This document shows positions 1 through 14,492 of a stretch of DNA of 64,000 nucleotides, piece by piece (within the stretch, counting starts at the first letter, position 1; each line of letters starts with the position of its first letter). The position numbers and the translations under genes are program-made. The stretch comes from Cytobacillus firmus NBRC 15306 (lineage in GTDB: Bacteria > Bacillota > Bacilli > Bacillales > Cytobacillaceae): positions 57,761 to 121,760 of the forward strand of contig NZ_BCUY01000002.1 of the NCBI RefSeq assembly GCF_001591465.1, written 5' to 3'. The notes beneath the pieces were generated by a model that was not told where the DNA came from, did not search any database, and saw only the letters and a list, made by a program, of their open reading frames with translations.

Positions 1-686
1 GATATGAATTTGCCAGTATCTACCATGCTGTAAATAATTTCTGTACATTGGATCTTAGTGCATTTTACCTTGATTTTGCAAAAGATGTCCTTTATATTGA
101 AGTAAAAGATAATGCAGAACGCCGTGCAATCCAAACTGTTCTTTATGAGAGCCTGATTGCTCTTGTGAAGCTTGTTGCACCTATTCTTTCCCATACATCT
201 GATGAAGTTTGGAGCTTTATTCCGAATGTGAAAGAAGAAAGTGTTCAATTAACAGATATGCCTGAATATACGGAGCTTCCGAATGCTAAACAGCTGGAAG
301 ACAAGTGGACTTCATTCATGAAGCTTCGCAATGATGTCCTTAAGGCATTGGAAGAAGCACGTAATGATAAGGTGATCGGCAAATCCCTTACTGCTAAAGT
401 AACCCTTTATGTAAATGATCAAGCCAAGAGCCTTCTGGATTCAATTCAGGAAAATCTTCAGCAGCTCTTTATCGTGTCTGGATTCGAAGTAGCAGGCAGC
501 CTGTCAGATGCACCTGAAAATGCCGTGAAATTTGAAAACACTGCTATTGTTGTTTCCAAAGCTGAAGGTGAAACATGCGACCGCTGCTGGACAGTTACTC
601 CAGAAGTCGGCCAGACAGAAGGATATGACACGCTTTGCCCTCGCTGTGCGGATGTTGTGAAAAATAATTATAGCCACTTGGCTTAA
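1..686 (+). CDS. ileS: Isoleucyl-tRNA synthetase, C-terminal part (5' end outside window)
   Basis: Charges tRNA-Ile with isoleucine in the cytoplasm. Only about 228 C-terminal codons are present; the reading frame is open from base 3, upstream of the first ATG at 48, so the gene enters from the left. The visible part is the anticodon-binding helical domain (DLSAFYLDF near the start, then SHTSDEVW) and a C-terminal zinc finger with two CxxC pairs (CDRC and CPRC). Both are standard for the bacterial enzyme. A good hairpin terminator follows. Its position before ylyA and lspA matches B. subtilis. Confidence 0.97.
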   Translation, partial: YEFASIYHAVNNFCTLDLSAFYLDFAKDVLYIEVKDNAERRAIQTVLYESLIALVKLVAPILSHTSDEVWSFIPNVKEESVQLTDMPEYTELPNAKQLEDKWTSFMKLRNDVLKALEEARNDKVIGKSLTAKVTLYVNDQAKSLLDSIQENLQQLFIVSGFEVAGSLSDAPENAVKFENTAIVVSKAEGETCDRCWTVTPEVGQTEGYDTLCPRCADVVKNNYSHLA

Positions 687-692
687 TACCGG

Positions 693-723
693 CAGTCCCT
701 CAAATACTGGGGGACTGTTTTTT
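693..723 (+). terminator. Intrinsic terminator of ileS
   Basis: Perfect 7-bp stem CAGTCCC/GGGACTG with an 11-nt loop followed by six T residues, seven bases after the ileS stop. Confidence 0.85.
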
Positions 724-860
724 AATTGAACTTCTTCAAATTCTTTTTATAAATAATTCCACCTTCACTAAATGTTGTGCCGTTTGCTAAAAGTTTGTCC
801 GTGTCTCAAACCCGTTCCGAGAAAATAATAAAGTAAACATCAGAGAACGGAGGAAAAAGC

Positions 861-1148
861 ATGGATGCAAAAGCAGAAGGGCTATATACAGAACTCCGTA
901 ATACAAGACAGGAAATATTGGAAAGGCTAATGGAAGGCAACAGTTCCCCGTTGATAAAGCCTATTTTATTGGAAGAGCTGCATGATATTGAACAAACACT
1001 ATGCAAAATTGAATCAGGAAAATTCGGCAAGTGTGAAATTTCAGGTGAGCTGCTGCCGGAAGATTTGCTGCAGATGATTCCTACATTAAAAACAATGGAG
1101 GATTGCAGCAGGCTGGGGAATTTCTACAGAAAGTCTATTTTCCACTGA
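861..1148 (+). CDS. ylyA: DksA/TraR-like RNA polymerase-binding protein YlyA
   Basis: 95-residue, mostly helical protein of the DksA/TraR/YteA group, at the ylyA position between ileS and lspA. In B. subtilis YlyA binds RNA polymerase and affects sigma-G-dependent germination genes; that role is carried over by homology and position. Here the C-terminal zinc finger is degenerate: the first pair reads CEIS (one Cys) and the second DCSR (one Cys), so only two of the four metal-binding cysteines remain. The ribosome-binding site ACGGAGGA lies 8 nt before the ATG. It is a single-gene unit between the ileS terminator and lspA. No confident sigma-G promoter could be assigned upstream. Confidence 0.8.
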   Translation: MDAKAEGLYTELRNTRQEILERLMEGNSSPLIKPILLEELHDIEQTLCKIESGKFGKCEISGELLPEDLLQMIPTLKTMEDCSRLGNFYRKSIFH

Positions 1149-1227
1149 GTTTAAGCGCGTGCTGTGTTTTTTATTAAGTTTGTGCTAAAATGCAAAGGTA
1201 ATGATATGAGATATGGGGGTTGCCTTT

Positions 1228-1725
1228 GTGTTTTATTACATAATTGCATTGTTCGTAATTGCACTAGATCAGTTTACGAAGTGGCTGATTGTAAAGAACT
1301 TTGAATTAGGGGAAAGTGTTAAAGTTATCGAGGACTTTCTTTATATTACATCGCACCGCAACCGTGGCGCTGCCTGGGGCATCCTGCAGGGGCAAATGTG
1401 GTTTTTCTACGTAATAACCGTTATTGTCATAATTGGTATCATTTATTACATTCAAAAAGCAGCCAAAGGCAAATTGCTTCTTGGAGTCTCTTTGGGCCTG
1501 ATGCTGGGCGGAGCGATTGGAAACTTTATTGATAGGGTATTTCGAAAAGAAGTGGTGGATTTCGTAAACACTTATATTTTTGGCTATGACTTTCCCGTTT
1601 TCAATATTGCTGACTCGGCGCTGGTTATCGGTGTAGGACTATTGATGATTCAGATGCTGCTTGAAGAGAGAGAAGCAAAGAAAAAGGAGAAATCTTATGG
1701 AGAAAATGGAACACATCATTCCTGA
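1228..1725 (+). CDS. lspA: Lipoprotein signal peptidase (signal peptidase II)
   Basis: Membrane aspartyl protease that removes signal peptides from diacylglyceryl-modified prolipoproteins. Four transmembrane segments are visible, with the conserved block [14 protein letters not shown] and the two catalytic aspartates in GNFIDR and FNIADS. I choose the GTG at 1228, which gives a start (FYYIIAL) equivalent to B. subtilis LspA. The GGGGGT Shine-Dalgarno at 1215-1220 then has ideal spacing; the in-frame ATG at 1213 overlaps that site and is unlikely. The 3' end overlaps the next gene by 29 nt, so the two are probably translationally coupled. Confidence 0.95.
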   Translation: MFYYIIALFVIALDQFTKWLIVKNFELGESVKVIEDFLYITSHRNRGAAWGILQGQMWFFYVITVIVIIGIIYYIQKAAKGKLLLGVSLGLMLGGAIGNFIDRVFRKEVVDFVNTYIFGYDFPVFNIADSALVIGVGLLMIQMLLEEREAKKKEKSYGENGTHHS

Positions 1726-2608
1726 TGAACAGGCAGGAGAAAGAATAGATAAAGTATTATCCACATTGAATGCGGATTGGTCAAGAACTCAGGTGCAGCA
1801 ATGGATCAAGGATGGCAATGTTTTAGTGAATGGCCAAAAGCCTAAAACCAATTACAAATGTTCTGCAAACGATAGAATTGAAATATCAATACCTGATCCG
1901 GAAGAACTCGATGTAGTGCCTGAAGAAATGGATTTGGATATTTATTATGAAGACCAGGATGTCCTAGTTGTAAATAAACCAAAAGGAATGGTTGTCCATC
2001 CGGCAGCCGGGCATGGAACAGGCACACTTGTAAATGGTCTTATGGCTCATTGCAAAGACTTATCAGGAATTAATGGGGTCATGAGGCCCGGGATCGTTCA
2101 CAGAATCGATAAAGATACGTCGGGACTTCTCATGGTTGCAAAGAATGATATGGCACATGAAAGTCTTGTGAACCAGCTGATGAACAAAACTGTTACACGT
2201 AAGTACCGGGCCATTGTCCATGGAGTTATTCCACACGATTACGGTACAATTGATGCGCCAATCGCCCGCGATCCGAAAGACCGTCAAAGCATGAGTGTTG
2301 TGGACAATGGAAAACATGCGGTTACTCATTTTCAGGTCCTTGAGCGTTACAGGGATTTTACACTGGTGGAATGCCAGCTGGAAACGGGAAGAACACATCA
2401 AATCCGTGTTCATATGAAATACATTGGCTATCCTTTGGCAGGAGATCCTAAATACGGTCCCAGAAAGACTCTTGATATTGGGGGACAGGCACTTCATGCA
2501 GGCGTTCTGGGCTTTAAACATCCACGTTCTGGCGAGTACCTTGAATTTGAAGCACCTGCGCCTGCTTATTTTAAGGAACTAGTAGATAACCTGGCTAATA
2601 ATCGTTGA
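1697..2608 (+). CDS. rluD: RluD/RluA-family 23S rRNA pseudouridine synthase (YlyB type)
   Basis: 303 residues, the same length as B. subtilis YlyB. It has an N-terminal S4 RNA-binding domain (about residues 12-75, [10 protein letters not shown]...[11 protein letters not shown]) and a pseudouridine synthase domain with the catalytic motif [11 protein letters not shown], whose Asp is the nucleophile, plus the RTHQIRVH motif. It isomerises specific uridines in large-subunit rRNA; the target sites are not shown by the sequence. The start at 1697 is set by AAGGAGA 6 nt upstream; an earlier in-frame ATG at 1661 lacks this. It lies inside the lspA 3' end. The pyr promoter -35 box overlaps its stop codon. 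Confidence 0.93.
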   Translation: MEKMEHIIPDEQAGERIDKVLSTLNADWSRTQVQQWIKDGNVLVNGQKPKTNYKCSANDRIEISIPDPEELDVVPEEMDLDIYYEDQDVLVVNKPKGMVVHPAAGHGTGTLVNGLMAHCKDLSGINGVMRPGIVHRIDKDTSGLLMVAKNDMAHESLVNQLMNKTVTRKYRAIVHGVIPHDYGTIDAPIARDPKDRQSMSVVDNGKHAVTHFQVLERYRDFTLVECQLETGRTHQIRVHMKYIGYPLAGDPKYGPRKTLDIGGQALHAGVLGFKHPRSGEYLEFEAPAPAYFKELVDNLANNR

Positions 2609-2633
2609 CAATTGTCCAAATGTGCTATATGAT
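2605..2633 (+). promoter_or_regulatory. Sigma-A promoter of the pyr operon
   Basis: TTGACA (2605-2610), 17-nt spacer, TATGAT (2628-2633): a near-consensus vegetative promoter. The -35 box overlaps the stop codon of the upstream pseudouridine synthase gene. Initiation near 2640 would place the first PyrR-binding hairpin right at the start of the transcript. Confidence 0.85.
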
Positions 2634-2640
2634 GACAATA

Positions 2641-2767
2641 GTTGAATAAGTCCTTTAAAACAGTCCCGTGAGGCTGGGAAGGAAACGGATTGAATAAGGA
2701 GAATTGTATCTTTATTCTGCAGAAAGAAATCGTTTACCCTCTCACCTGATCGGTGAGAGGGTTTTTT
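2641..2767 (+). promoter_or_regulatory. PyrR-dependent attenuator leader 1 (before pyrR)
   Basis: The leader carries the PyrR-binding anti-antiterminator: a TCCTT/AAGGA stem (2651-2655 / 2679-2683) enclosing AGTCCCGTGAGGCT (2662-2675), which matches the ARUCC-N-GNGAGGYU consensus. Downstream segments can pair as an antiterminator (GAATAAGGA with TCTTTATTC; AAACGGATT with AATCGTTT). It ends in the terminator at 2737-2767. With UMP or UTP bound, PyrR stabilises the first hairpin and lets the terminator form. Confidence 0.93.
2737..2767 (+). terminator. Attenuator terminator 1 of the pyr operon
   Basis: 10-bp perfect stem CCCTCTCACC/GGTGAGAGGG, loop TGATC, then six T. It lies about 30 bp before the pyrR start. 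Confidence 0.93.
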
Positions 2768-2775
2768 GTATATGA

Positions 2776-3345
<570 letters not shown>

Positions 3346-3346
3346 A

Positions 3347-3458
3347 TAGCCCTTTTAAATGCAGTCCAGAGAGGCTGGCAAAGGGGAACACAGCAGAATC
3401 GGTCTGTCTTTTGCTGTGCTCTTGCACCCTCTTTGCACTCCTGCAAAGAGGGTTTTTT
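3347..3458 (+). promoter_or_regulatory. PyrR-dependent attenuator leader 2 (before pyrP)
   Basis: PyrR-binding loop AGTCCAGAGAGGCT (3363-3376) inside a CCCTTT/AAAGGG stem (3350-3355 / 3380-3385). A CACAGCA/TGCTGTG hairpin and pairing of AAAGGG with CCCTCTTT form the competing antiterminator. The terminator is at 3427-3458. Confidence 0.93.
3427..3458 (+). terminator. Attenuator terminator 2 of the pyr operon
   Basis: 11-bp perfect stem CCCTCTTTGCA/TGCAAAGAGGG with loop CTCC and six T, between pyrR and pyrP. Confidence 0.93.
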
Positions 3459-3483
3459 AATAAAATGCAGAGGAGAGATCGTA

Positions 3484-4779
3484 ATGAATAAGCCTATTTT
3501 GGATATAAAGGATGTACCAAAACCAGCCCATTGGCTGACATTAAGTTTACAGCATTTATTCGCTATGTTCGGAGCCACTATACTTGTACCATACTTAGTA
3601 GGATTAAATCCTGCCATTGCACTAATCTCAAGCGGACTGGCAACGATAGCCTTTCTAATCATTACAAAATGGCAGGTGCCGGCATACCTTGGATCATCTT
3701 TCGCATTCATTGCCCCGATCTTAGCTGCCAAAGCTGCCGGAGGCCCGGGTGCTGCCATGATCGGCAGCTTCATGGCTGGACTTGTGTATGGGGCAGTAGC
3801 CCTGATCATCAAGAAAGCAGGCTACCGCTGGATTATGAATTTGCTTCCGCCAATTGTGGTAGGACCTGTAATCATTGTAATCGGATTGGCATTAGCAGGG
3901 ACAGCGGTCGGGATGGCTATGAACAATCCTGAAACTGGTGAATACAGCATGCTGCATTTCTCAGCAGCGCTTATCACTTTAGGTGCAACAATCATCTTTT
4001 CCATCTATGCAAAAGGTATGCTCAGTATGGTGCCGATTCTGGCAGGGATCATCATCGGCTATGTTTACTCACTGGCTGTGGGCCTGATTGACTTCTCGCT
4101 TGTACAGCAGGCCGCCTGGTTCGAAATGCCGGAATTCTTATTCCCGTTCGCAGATTATGAAGTGAGGATAACCCTGGATCTTGCGCTTCTAATGATTCCA
4201 GTAGCTGTTGTGACAATCTCTGAACATATCGGCCATCAGCTTGTCCTTGGAAAAGTAGTTGGAAAAGATTACATTAAAGAACCGGGTCTTCACCGCTCCA
4301 TCCTTGCTGATGGAACAGGAACAATGATCTCCGCATTAATCGGGGGTCCGCCAAAGACAACTTACGGTGAAAACATTGGTGTACTCGCCATCACGAAAAT
4401 TTACAGTGTCTATGTACTTGCGGGTGCTGCAGTCATCGCCATCATCTTCGGATTCATTGGCAAGGTGACAGCACTGATCAGCTCGATCCCTACTCCAGTA
4501 ATGGGCGGCGTATCAATCCTGCTGTTCGGGATCATCGCTTCATCTGGATTAAGAATGCTGGTTGACAGCAAAGTGGATTTTGGAAACAACCGCAATCTGG
4601 TTATCGCATCAGTCATCCTTGTCCTGGGAATTGGGGGAGCTCACATCGAGATTTGGGCATTCAAACTGGAAGGAATGGCACTGGCAGCAATCAGCGGTGT
4701 TCTCCTGAACCTGATTCTCCCTGGCAGGGAAGAGACTAAGGAAGATATATTTGAAACAGAAACCAAAAAAAAAAAATAA
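3484..4779 (+). CDS. pyrP: Uracil permease PyrP (NCS2/UraA family)
   Basis: 431-residue integral membrane uracil:H+ symporter of the nucleobase-cation-symporter-2 family, with about 14 hydrophobic segments. The family sequence HLFAMFGATILVPYLVGLNP is near the N terminus; ALIGGPPKTTYGENIG in the second half corresponds to the substrate-binding region of UraA. The start at ATG 3484 is set by GAGGAGA a few nt upstream; an earlier in-frame ATG at 3433 lies inside the terminator. A run of 12 A residues (4765-4776) precedes the stop and encodes a lysine tail. It is co-transcribed in the pyr operon between attenuators 2 and 3, so uptake is tied to pyrimidine need. Confidence 0.95.
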   Translation: MNKPILDIKDVPKPAHWLTLSLQHLFAMFGATILVPYLVGLNPAIALISSGLATIAFLIITKWQVPAYLGSSFAFIAPILAAKAAGGPGAAMIGSFMAGLVYGAVALIIKKAGYRWIMNLLPPIVVGPVIIVIGLALAGTAVGMAMNNPETGEYSMLHFSAALITLGATIIFSIYAKGMLSMVPILAGIIIGYVYSLAVGLIDFSLVQQAAWFEMPEFLFPFADYEVRITLDLALLMIPVAVVTISEHIGHQLVLGKVVGKDYIKEPGLHRSILADGTGTMISALIGGPPKTTYGENIGVLAITKIYSVYVLAGAAVIAIIFGFIGKVTALISSIPTPVMGGVSILLFGIIASSGLRMLVDSKVDFGNNRNLVIASVILVLGIGGAHIEIWAFKLEGMALAAISGVLLNLILPGREETKEDIFETETKKKK

Positions 4780-4784
4780 AGTAG

Positions 4785-4922
4785 CTTAATGCTTTTTAAC
4801 TAAGTCCCGAGAGGCTTAAAAGGGTGTTGGCGGCAAACCTGGCTATACGGTATCAGTGTATCCGTATACCCGGCTGCCTCAACTTTGCAGCACCCTGACC
4901 AAATCGGCAGGGTGCTTTTTTT
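4785..4922 (+). promoter_or_regulatory. PyrR-dependent attenuator leader 3 (before pyrB)
   Basis: PyrR-binding loop AGTCCCGAGAGGCT (4803-4816) in a CTTTT/AAAAG stem. AGGGTG (4820-4825) can pair with CACCCT (4891-4896) of the terminator 5' arm as antiterminator, supported by GGCGGC/GCTGCC and TATACGG/CCGTATA pairings in between. It ends with the terminator at 4890-4922. Confidence 0.92.
4890..4922 (+). terminator. Attenuator terminator 3 of the pyr operon
   Basis: GCACCCTG/CAGGGTGC stem with a short internal extension, followed by seven T. It is directly upstream of the pyrB ribosome-binding site. Confidence 0.92.
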
Positions 4923-4936
4923 GAAGGGGAGGATAA

Positions 4937-7123
<2,187 letters not shown>

Positions 7124-7127
<4 letters not shown>

Positions 7128-8230
7128 AAAAACAGCTGATTCTGGAAGACGGAACAATTTTTATTGGAAAGGGATTCGGAAGTGATACGAATTCAATTGG
7201 AGAAGTAGTATTCAATACAGGAATGACGGGTTATCAGGAAATCCTGTCTGACCCATCCTACTGCGGCCAAATCGTAACCTTGACATACCCTTTAATCGGA
7301 AATTATGGGATAAACAGAGACGATTTTGAATCGATCTCCCCGGCAATCTCCGGTTTCATTGTGAAAGAAGCGTGCGAGTTTCCTTCAAACTGGAGAAATG
7401 AACAATCGATTGAAGACTATTTTAAGATGAAAAACATCCCTGGAATTGCTGGCATAGATACCAGGAAATTAACAAGAATTATCAGGCAGCATGGTACGCT
7501 GAAAGGTGCTATTTGCAGCATAAGTGAAAACCCGGAAGTAATCATTGAGAAACTGCGGGCAACCAAGCTGCGAAACGATCAGGTTAAGCAAGTGTCAACT
7601 AAGACACCTTATCCAAGCCCTGGCCGCGGCAGAAGGGTAGTCCTTGTAGATTTCGGCATGAAACACGGGATCTTAAGAGAATTGAACAAGCGGGATTGTG
7701 ATGTGATTGTTGTGCCTTATAATACAGCAGCCGAAGAAATACTCAGCATGAGCCCGGATGGAGTTATGCTTTCAAATGGCCCTGGAGACCCGAAAGATGT
7801 TGAGGAAGCCATCACAATGATTAAAGGACTGCTGGGAAAAGTACCGATTTTCGGAATCTGCCTGGGACATCAGCTTTTTGCCCTTGCTTGCGGTGCCAAT
7901 ACAGAAAAATTGAAATTTGGCCATCGCGGTTCAAACCATCCGGTGAAAGATCTGCAAACCGGAAAAGTCGCTTTAACATCTCAAAACCATGGATACTCAG
8001 TAGAAGAAAATTCAATAACTGGTACGCCGCTTGAAGTAACACATATCGCCTTAAACGATGGAACAATTGAAGGCTTAAAGCATAAAGAAGTCCCTGCATT
8101 CACTGTTCAATATCATCCTGAAGCTTCACCGGGACCCGAGGATGCAAACGGATTATTTGAACAATTCTTGCAAATGATTGAATCACATAAAGAGGAAGGT
8201 GCTGCAGCATGTCAAAGCGTACAGATATAA
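7124..8230 (+). CDS. pyrAA: Carbamoyl-phosphate synthase, glutamine amidotransferase (small) subunit, pyrimidine-specific
   Basis: Hydrolyses glutamine and passes ammonia to PyrAB. 368 residues: an N-terminal CarA domain and a C-terminal class I glutamine amidotransferase domain with nucleophile Cys in FGICLGHQ and catalytic His-Glu in [12 protein letters not shown]. The start at 7124 overlaps the pyrC stop (ATGA) and has GAGGGAG upstream. It overlaps pyrAB by 22 nt, which fits tight coupling of the two subunits. Confidence 0.97.
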
Positions 8231-11200
8231 AAAGTATTTTAGTAATCGGATCAGGACCAATTGTCATCGGGCAGGCAGCAGAGTTTGATTATGCCGGAAC
8301 ACAGGCCTGCATTGCTTTGAAAGAGGAAGGCTACCGCGTAATTCTTGTAAACTCGAATCCTGCCACTATTATGACAGATACCGAGATTGCTGACGCGGTA
8401 TATATAGAGCCGCTTACGGTGGAATTCGTCAGCCGCATTATCCGGAAAGAACGTCCTGATGCGCTTGTTCCAACTCTTGGGGGACAGACGGGATTAAACC
8501 TGGCAGTAGAGCTTGCTGAATCAGGTGTTTTGGAAGAATGCGGGGTTGAAATCCTCGGTACAAAATTATCTGCTATCCAAAAGGCGGAAGACCGGGACCT
8601 TTTTAGAAACTTGATGAATGAACTTGGCGAACCAGTGCCTGAAAGTGAAATTATTCATAACCTGGATGAGGCATATGAATTTGTAAACAGGATTGGCTAT
8701 CCGGTCATTGTGCGCCCTGCTTTCACATTGGGGGGAACAGGCGGGGGCATCTGCCACGATGAAGAAGATCTGATTGAAATTGTGACGAGCGGCTTAAAGA
8801 ACAGCCCTGTTACACAGTGTTTGCTTGAAAAGAGCATTGCAGGCTTTAAGGAAATTGAGTATGAAGTGATGCGGGATTCCAATGACAATGCGATTGTTGT
8901 CTGCAATATGGAAAACTTTGACCCGGTAGGGGTTCATACGGGAGATTCAATCGTTGTAGCGCCAAGCCAAACTTTGAGTGATCGTGAATATCAGCTGCTG
9001 AGAAACACTTCATTAAAAATTATCCGCGCCCTCGAGATTGAAGGAGGATGCAATGTGCAGCTGGCGCTAGATCCGGATAGCTTTAATTATTACATTATCG
9101 AAGTCAACCCGCGTGTAAGCCGCTCATCTGCGCTGGCTTCAAAGGCGACAGGTTATCCGATTGCCAAACTGGCAGCCAAGATAGCGGTAGGACTGACACT
9201 TGATGAAATGATGAATCCTGTGACAGGAAAAACATATGCCTGCTTTGAACCGGCATTGGATTATATTGTCTCAAAAATCCCGCGCTGGCCGTTTGATAAG
9301 TTCGAATCTGCAAACCGTTCGCTTGGCACCCAAATGAAGGCTACAGGAGAAGTAATGGCGATAGGACGGACATTTGAAGAATCTCTCCTGAAAGCAGTAC
9401 GTTCACTTGAAGCAAACATTTATCATCTTGAGCTGAAGAATGCCGGCCAAATTTCTGATGAATTGATCGAAAAGCGAATCCGTAAAGCCGGAGATGAACG
9501 TCTGTTTTACATCGGTGAAGCCATCAGAAGGGGAGTCACTATTGAGACGATCCATGAATGGAGCAAAATTGATTTATTCTTCCTTTATAAGATAAAGAAA
9601 ATCATAGATTTTGAGAATGTACTAACTGAAAATCCTTTTGACCCTGATACAGGGAAAGCTGCAAAGGAAATGGGCTTTGCCGATCCGGTAATTGCCAGGC
9701 TGTGGGACTCAAATGAGTTGGAAGTATACAGCTGGAGAAAAGAAAATGCGATTGAACCGGTTTATAAAATGGTTGATACATGTGCAGCGGAATTTGAATC
9801 GGAAACTCCGTATTTCTATGGAACTTATGAAGATGAGAATGAATCGGAAGTATCCGGCCGCAAAAGTGTTGTCGTTCTGGGCTCAGGGCCAATCCGGATT
9901 GGGCAGGGAGTGGAGTTTGATTATTCAACTGTTCACGCGGTATGGGCCATTAAGGAAGCAGGATATGAAGCAATCATCATTAATAATAATCCTGAAACAG
10001 TCTCTACTGACTTCAGCATCTCCGATAAGCTCTATTTTGAGCCGCTAACGATTGAAGATGTCATGCACATTATCGATCTTGAGAAACCGGAAGGTGTAGT
10101 TGTGCAATTTGGCGGACAAACGGCTATTAATCTTGCAGCAGATCTGGTAGAAAGAGGCGTAAAAATTCTGGGAACTTCGCTTGAAAGCTTAGACCGGGCA
10201 GAAGACCGGGATAAATTTGAGCAAGCTCTTGCAGAGCTTGGCATCCCGATGCCTAAAGGAAAGACTGCCCTGTCAGTGGAGCAGGCAGTAGCAATTGCCA
10301 GTGAAATCGGATATCCAGTGGTCGTCCGACCATCATATGTACTTGGCGGAAGAGCAATGGAGATCGTTTATAAAGAAGATGAACTTCTATACTATATGGA
10401 AAATGCTGTAAAAGTAAACCCGGAGCATCCCGTATTAATAGACCGATATTTGACTGGGAAGGAAATTGAAGTGGACGCCATTTCGGATGGGGAAAATGTG
10501 CTCATCCCGGGCATCATGGAGCATATTGAAAGAGCTGGGGTACACTCAGGAGATTCCATTGCCGTCTATCCTCCGCAAAACATTTCAGAGGCAATCAAAG
10601 ACAAGCTTGTTGAGTATACCGAGAAGATGGCTAAGGGCCTTGGCATAATAGGACTCCTGAATATCCAGTATGTAGTGGCAAAAGGGGAAGTATATGTCCT
10701 TGAAGTCAATCCGCGTTCAAGCCGGACCGTTCCTTTCTTGAGCAAGATTACAAATGTGCCAATGGCCAAAATCGCTACGAAGGTTATCATGGGGCAAACT
10801 TTGGCTCAGCAGGGCTGCGGATCAGGCCTTCTGCCGGAGAGAAAAGGCGTGTTTGTAAAAGTACCGGTGTTCTCATTTGCGAAATTAAGAAGAGTAGACA
10901 TCACTTTAGGGCCTGAAATGAAGTCAACCGGAGAAGTTATGGGAAAAGATTCAACGCTTGAAAAAGCCCTTTATAAAGGCCTTGTTGCTTCCGGCATGAA
11001 AATTCAGCCGTTTGGAACTGTACTAATGACTGTCGCAGACAAGGATAAGGAAGAAGCTCTGCAGCTGGCAAAGAGATTTGTATCAATCGGCTACAGGCTA
11101 ATGGCAACAAGCGGAACGGCTTTGTTCCTTAAAACTGCAGGCATTCCTGTAAAAGTGACTGGAAAAATCGGGTCAGAAGGTCCAAACCTTCTGGATGTCA

Positions 11201-11417
11201 TAAAAAATGGCGAAGCGCAATTTGTTATTAATACTTTAACAAAAGGAAAACAGCCTGCCAGAGATGGCTTCCGCATCCGCCGAGAATCAGTAGAAAATGG
11301 CGTGCCATGTCTAACCTCACTTGATACGGCAGAAGCAATTCTTCAAGTTATCGAATCAATGAATTTTTCAGCAGACGCGATGGATAAGCCAGAAGAAATC
11401 CAGGAGGCGGTTTTATC

Positions 11418-11421
<4 letters not shown>
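8209..11421 (+). CDS. pyrAB: Carbamoyl-phosphate synthase, large subunit, pyrimidine-specific
   Basis: Makes carbamoyl phosphate from bicarbonate, ammonia and two ATP. 1070 residues, with two homologous halves: each starts with a GSGPI(V/R)IGQ(A/G)-type segment (about residues 14 and 560) and holds an ATP-grasp domain. The family signatures [19 protein letters not shown] (first half) and [15 protein letters not shown] (second half) are present. The C-terminal allosteric domain (about 930-1070, [10 protein letters not shown]) is intact. It has GAGGAAGG before the ATG and overlaps pyrAA and pyrK. Confidence 0.97.
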
Positions 11422-13812
<2,391 letters not shown>

Positions 13813-13823
<11 letters not shown>

Positions 13824-14448
13824 AATAGCAGAAAAATTATTAGATATAAAAGCAGTTGCATTAAACCCAAACGATCCATTTACATGGTCTTCAGGATTGC
13901 GTGCTCCAATCTATTGCGATAACCGTCTTACATTGTCATACCCTGAAGTTAGAAAAGAAATAGCTGCTGGCCTTCAAGCAATCATTCTGGACAAATTTCC
14001 TGAAGCAGAACTTATTGCAGGGACAGCCACAGCGGGCATTCCGCATGCAGCCTGGGTCAGTGACAATATGGAGCTGCCAATGTGCTATGTCCGCTCCAAG
14101 GCCAAGGGCCATGGAAAAGGAAAGCAAATTGAAGGCAAAGCTGATAAAGGCCAGAAGGTTGTTGTTGTAGAAGATCTGATCTCAACAGGTGGAAGTGCCA
14201 TTACTGCTGTCAAGGCTTTAAGAGAAGCAGGCTGTGAAGTGCTGGGTGTGGCGGCCATCTTCACATACCAGCTTGAAAAAGGAAAACAAATGCTGGCCGA
14301 AGAGAAAATTGAAGCATATACACTGACTGATATTGAAGCTATGACAGAAGCAGCAGTTGAAAAGGGCTTTATCCAGGAAGAGGATATGAAGAAGCTGGTT
14401 GAATGGCGAAAAGACCCTGCTGAGTGGGGAAAAGTATCTCAGTTTTAG
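13813..14448 (+). CDS. pyrE: Orotate phosphoribosyltransferase
   Basis: Adds the PRPP ribose phosphate to orotate, giving OMP. 211 residues, type I PRTase. The PRPP motif [15 protein letters not shown] and the flexible-loop basic stretch [12 protein letters not shown] are clear. It is the last gene of the pyr operon, overlaps pyrF by 11 nt, and is followed by a bidirectional terminator shared with rqcH. Confidence 0.97.
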
Positions 14449-14451
14449 TCA

Positions 14452-14487
14452 AATGAAAAAAGCAAGCATCGGAGCTTGCTTTTTTCA
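14452..14487. terminator. Bidirectional terminator between pyrE and rqcH
   Basis: Near-symmetric hairpin: AATGAAAAAAGCAAGC, loop ATCGGA, GCTTGCTTTTTTCATT. It gives a G-C stem and a T run on both strands and serves the convergent pyrE (plus) and rqcH (minus) genes. Confidence 0.92.
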
Positions 14488-14492
14488 TTTAT

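Noticed and set aside
2063..2521. Long antisense ORFs such as 152 aa opposite the pseudouridine synthase gene and 191 aa opposite recG
   Set aside because: They run opposite well-conserved genes, lack ribosome-binding sites and show no domain; they result from codon bias on the sense strand.
4765..4776. Run of 12 A at the end of pyrP as a programmed slippage site
   Set aside because: It is directly before the stop; slippage would only change a few C-terminal lysines and no alternative frame looks meaningful.
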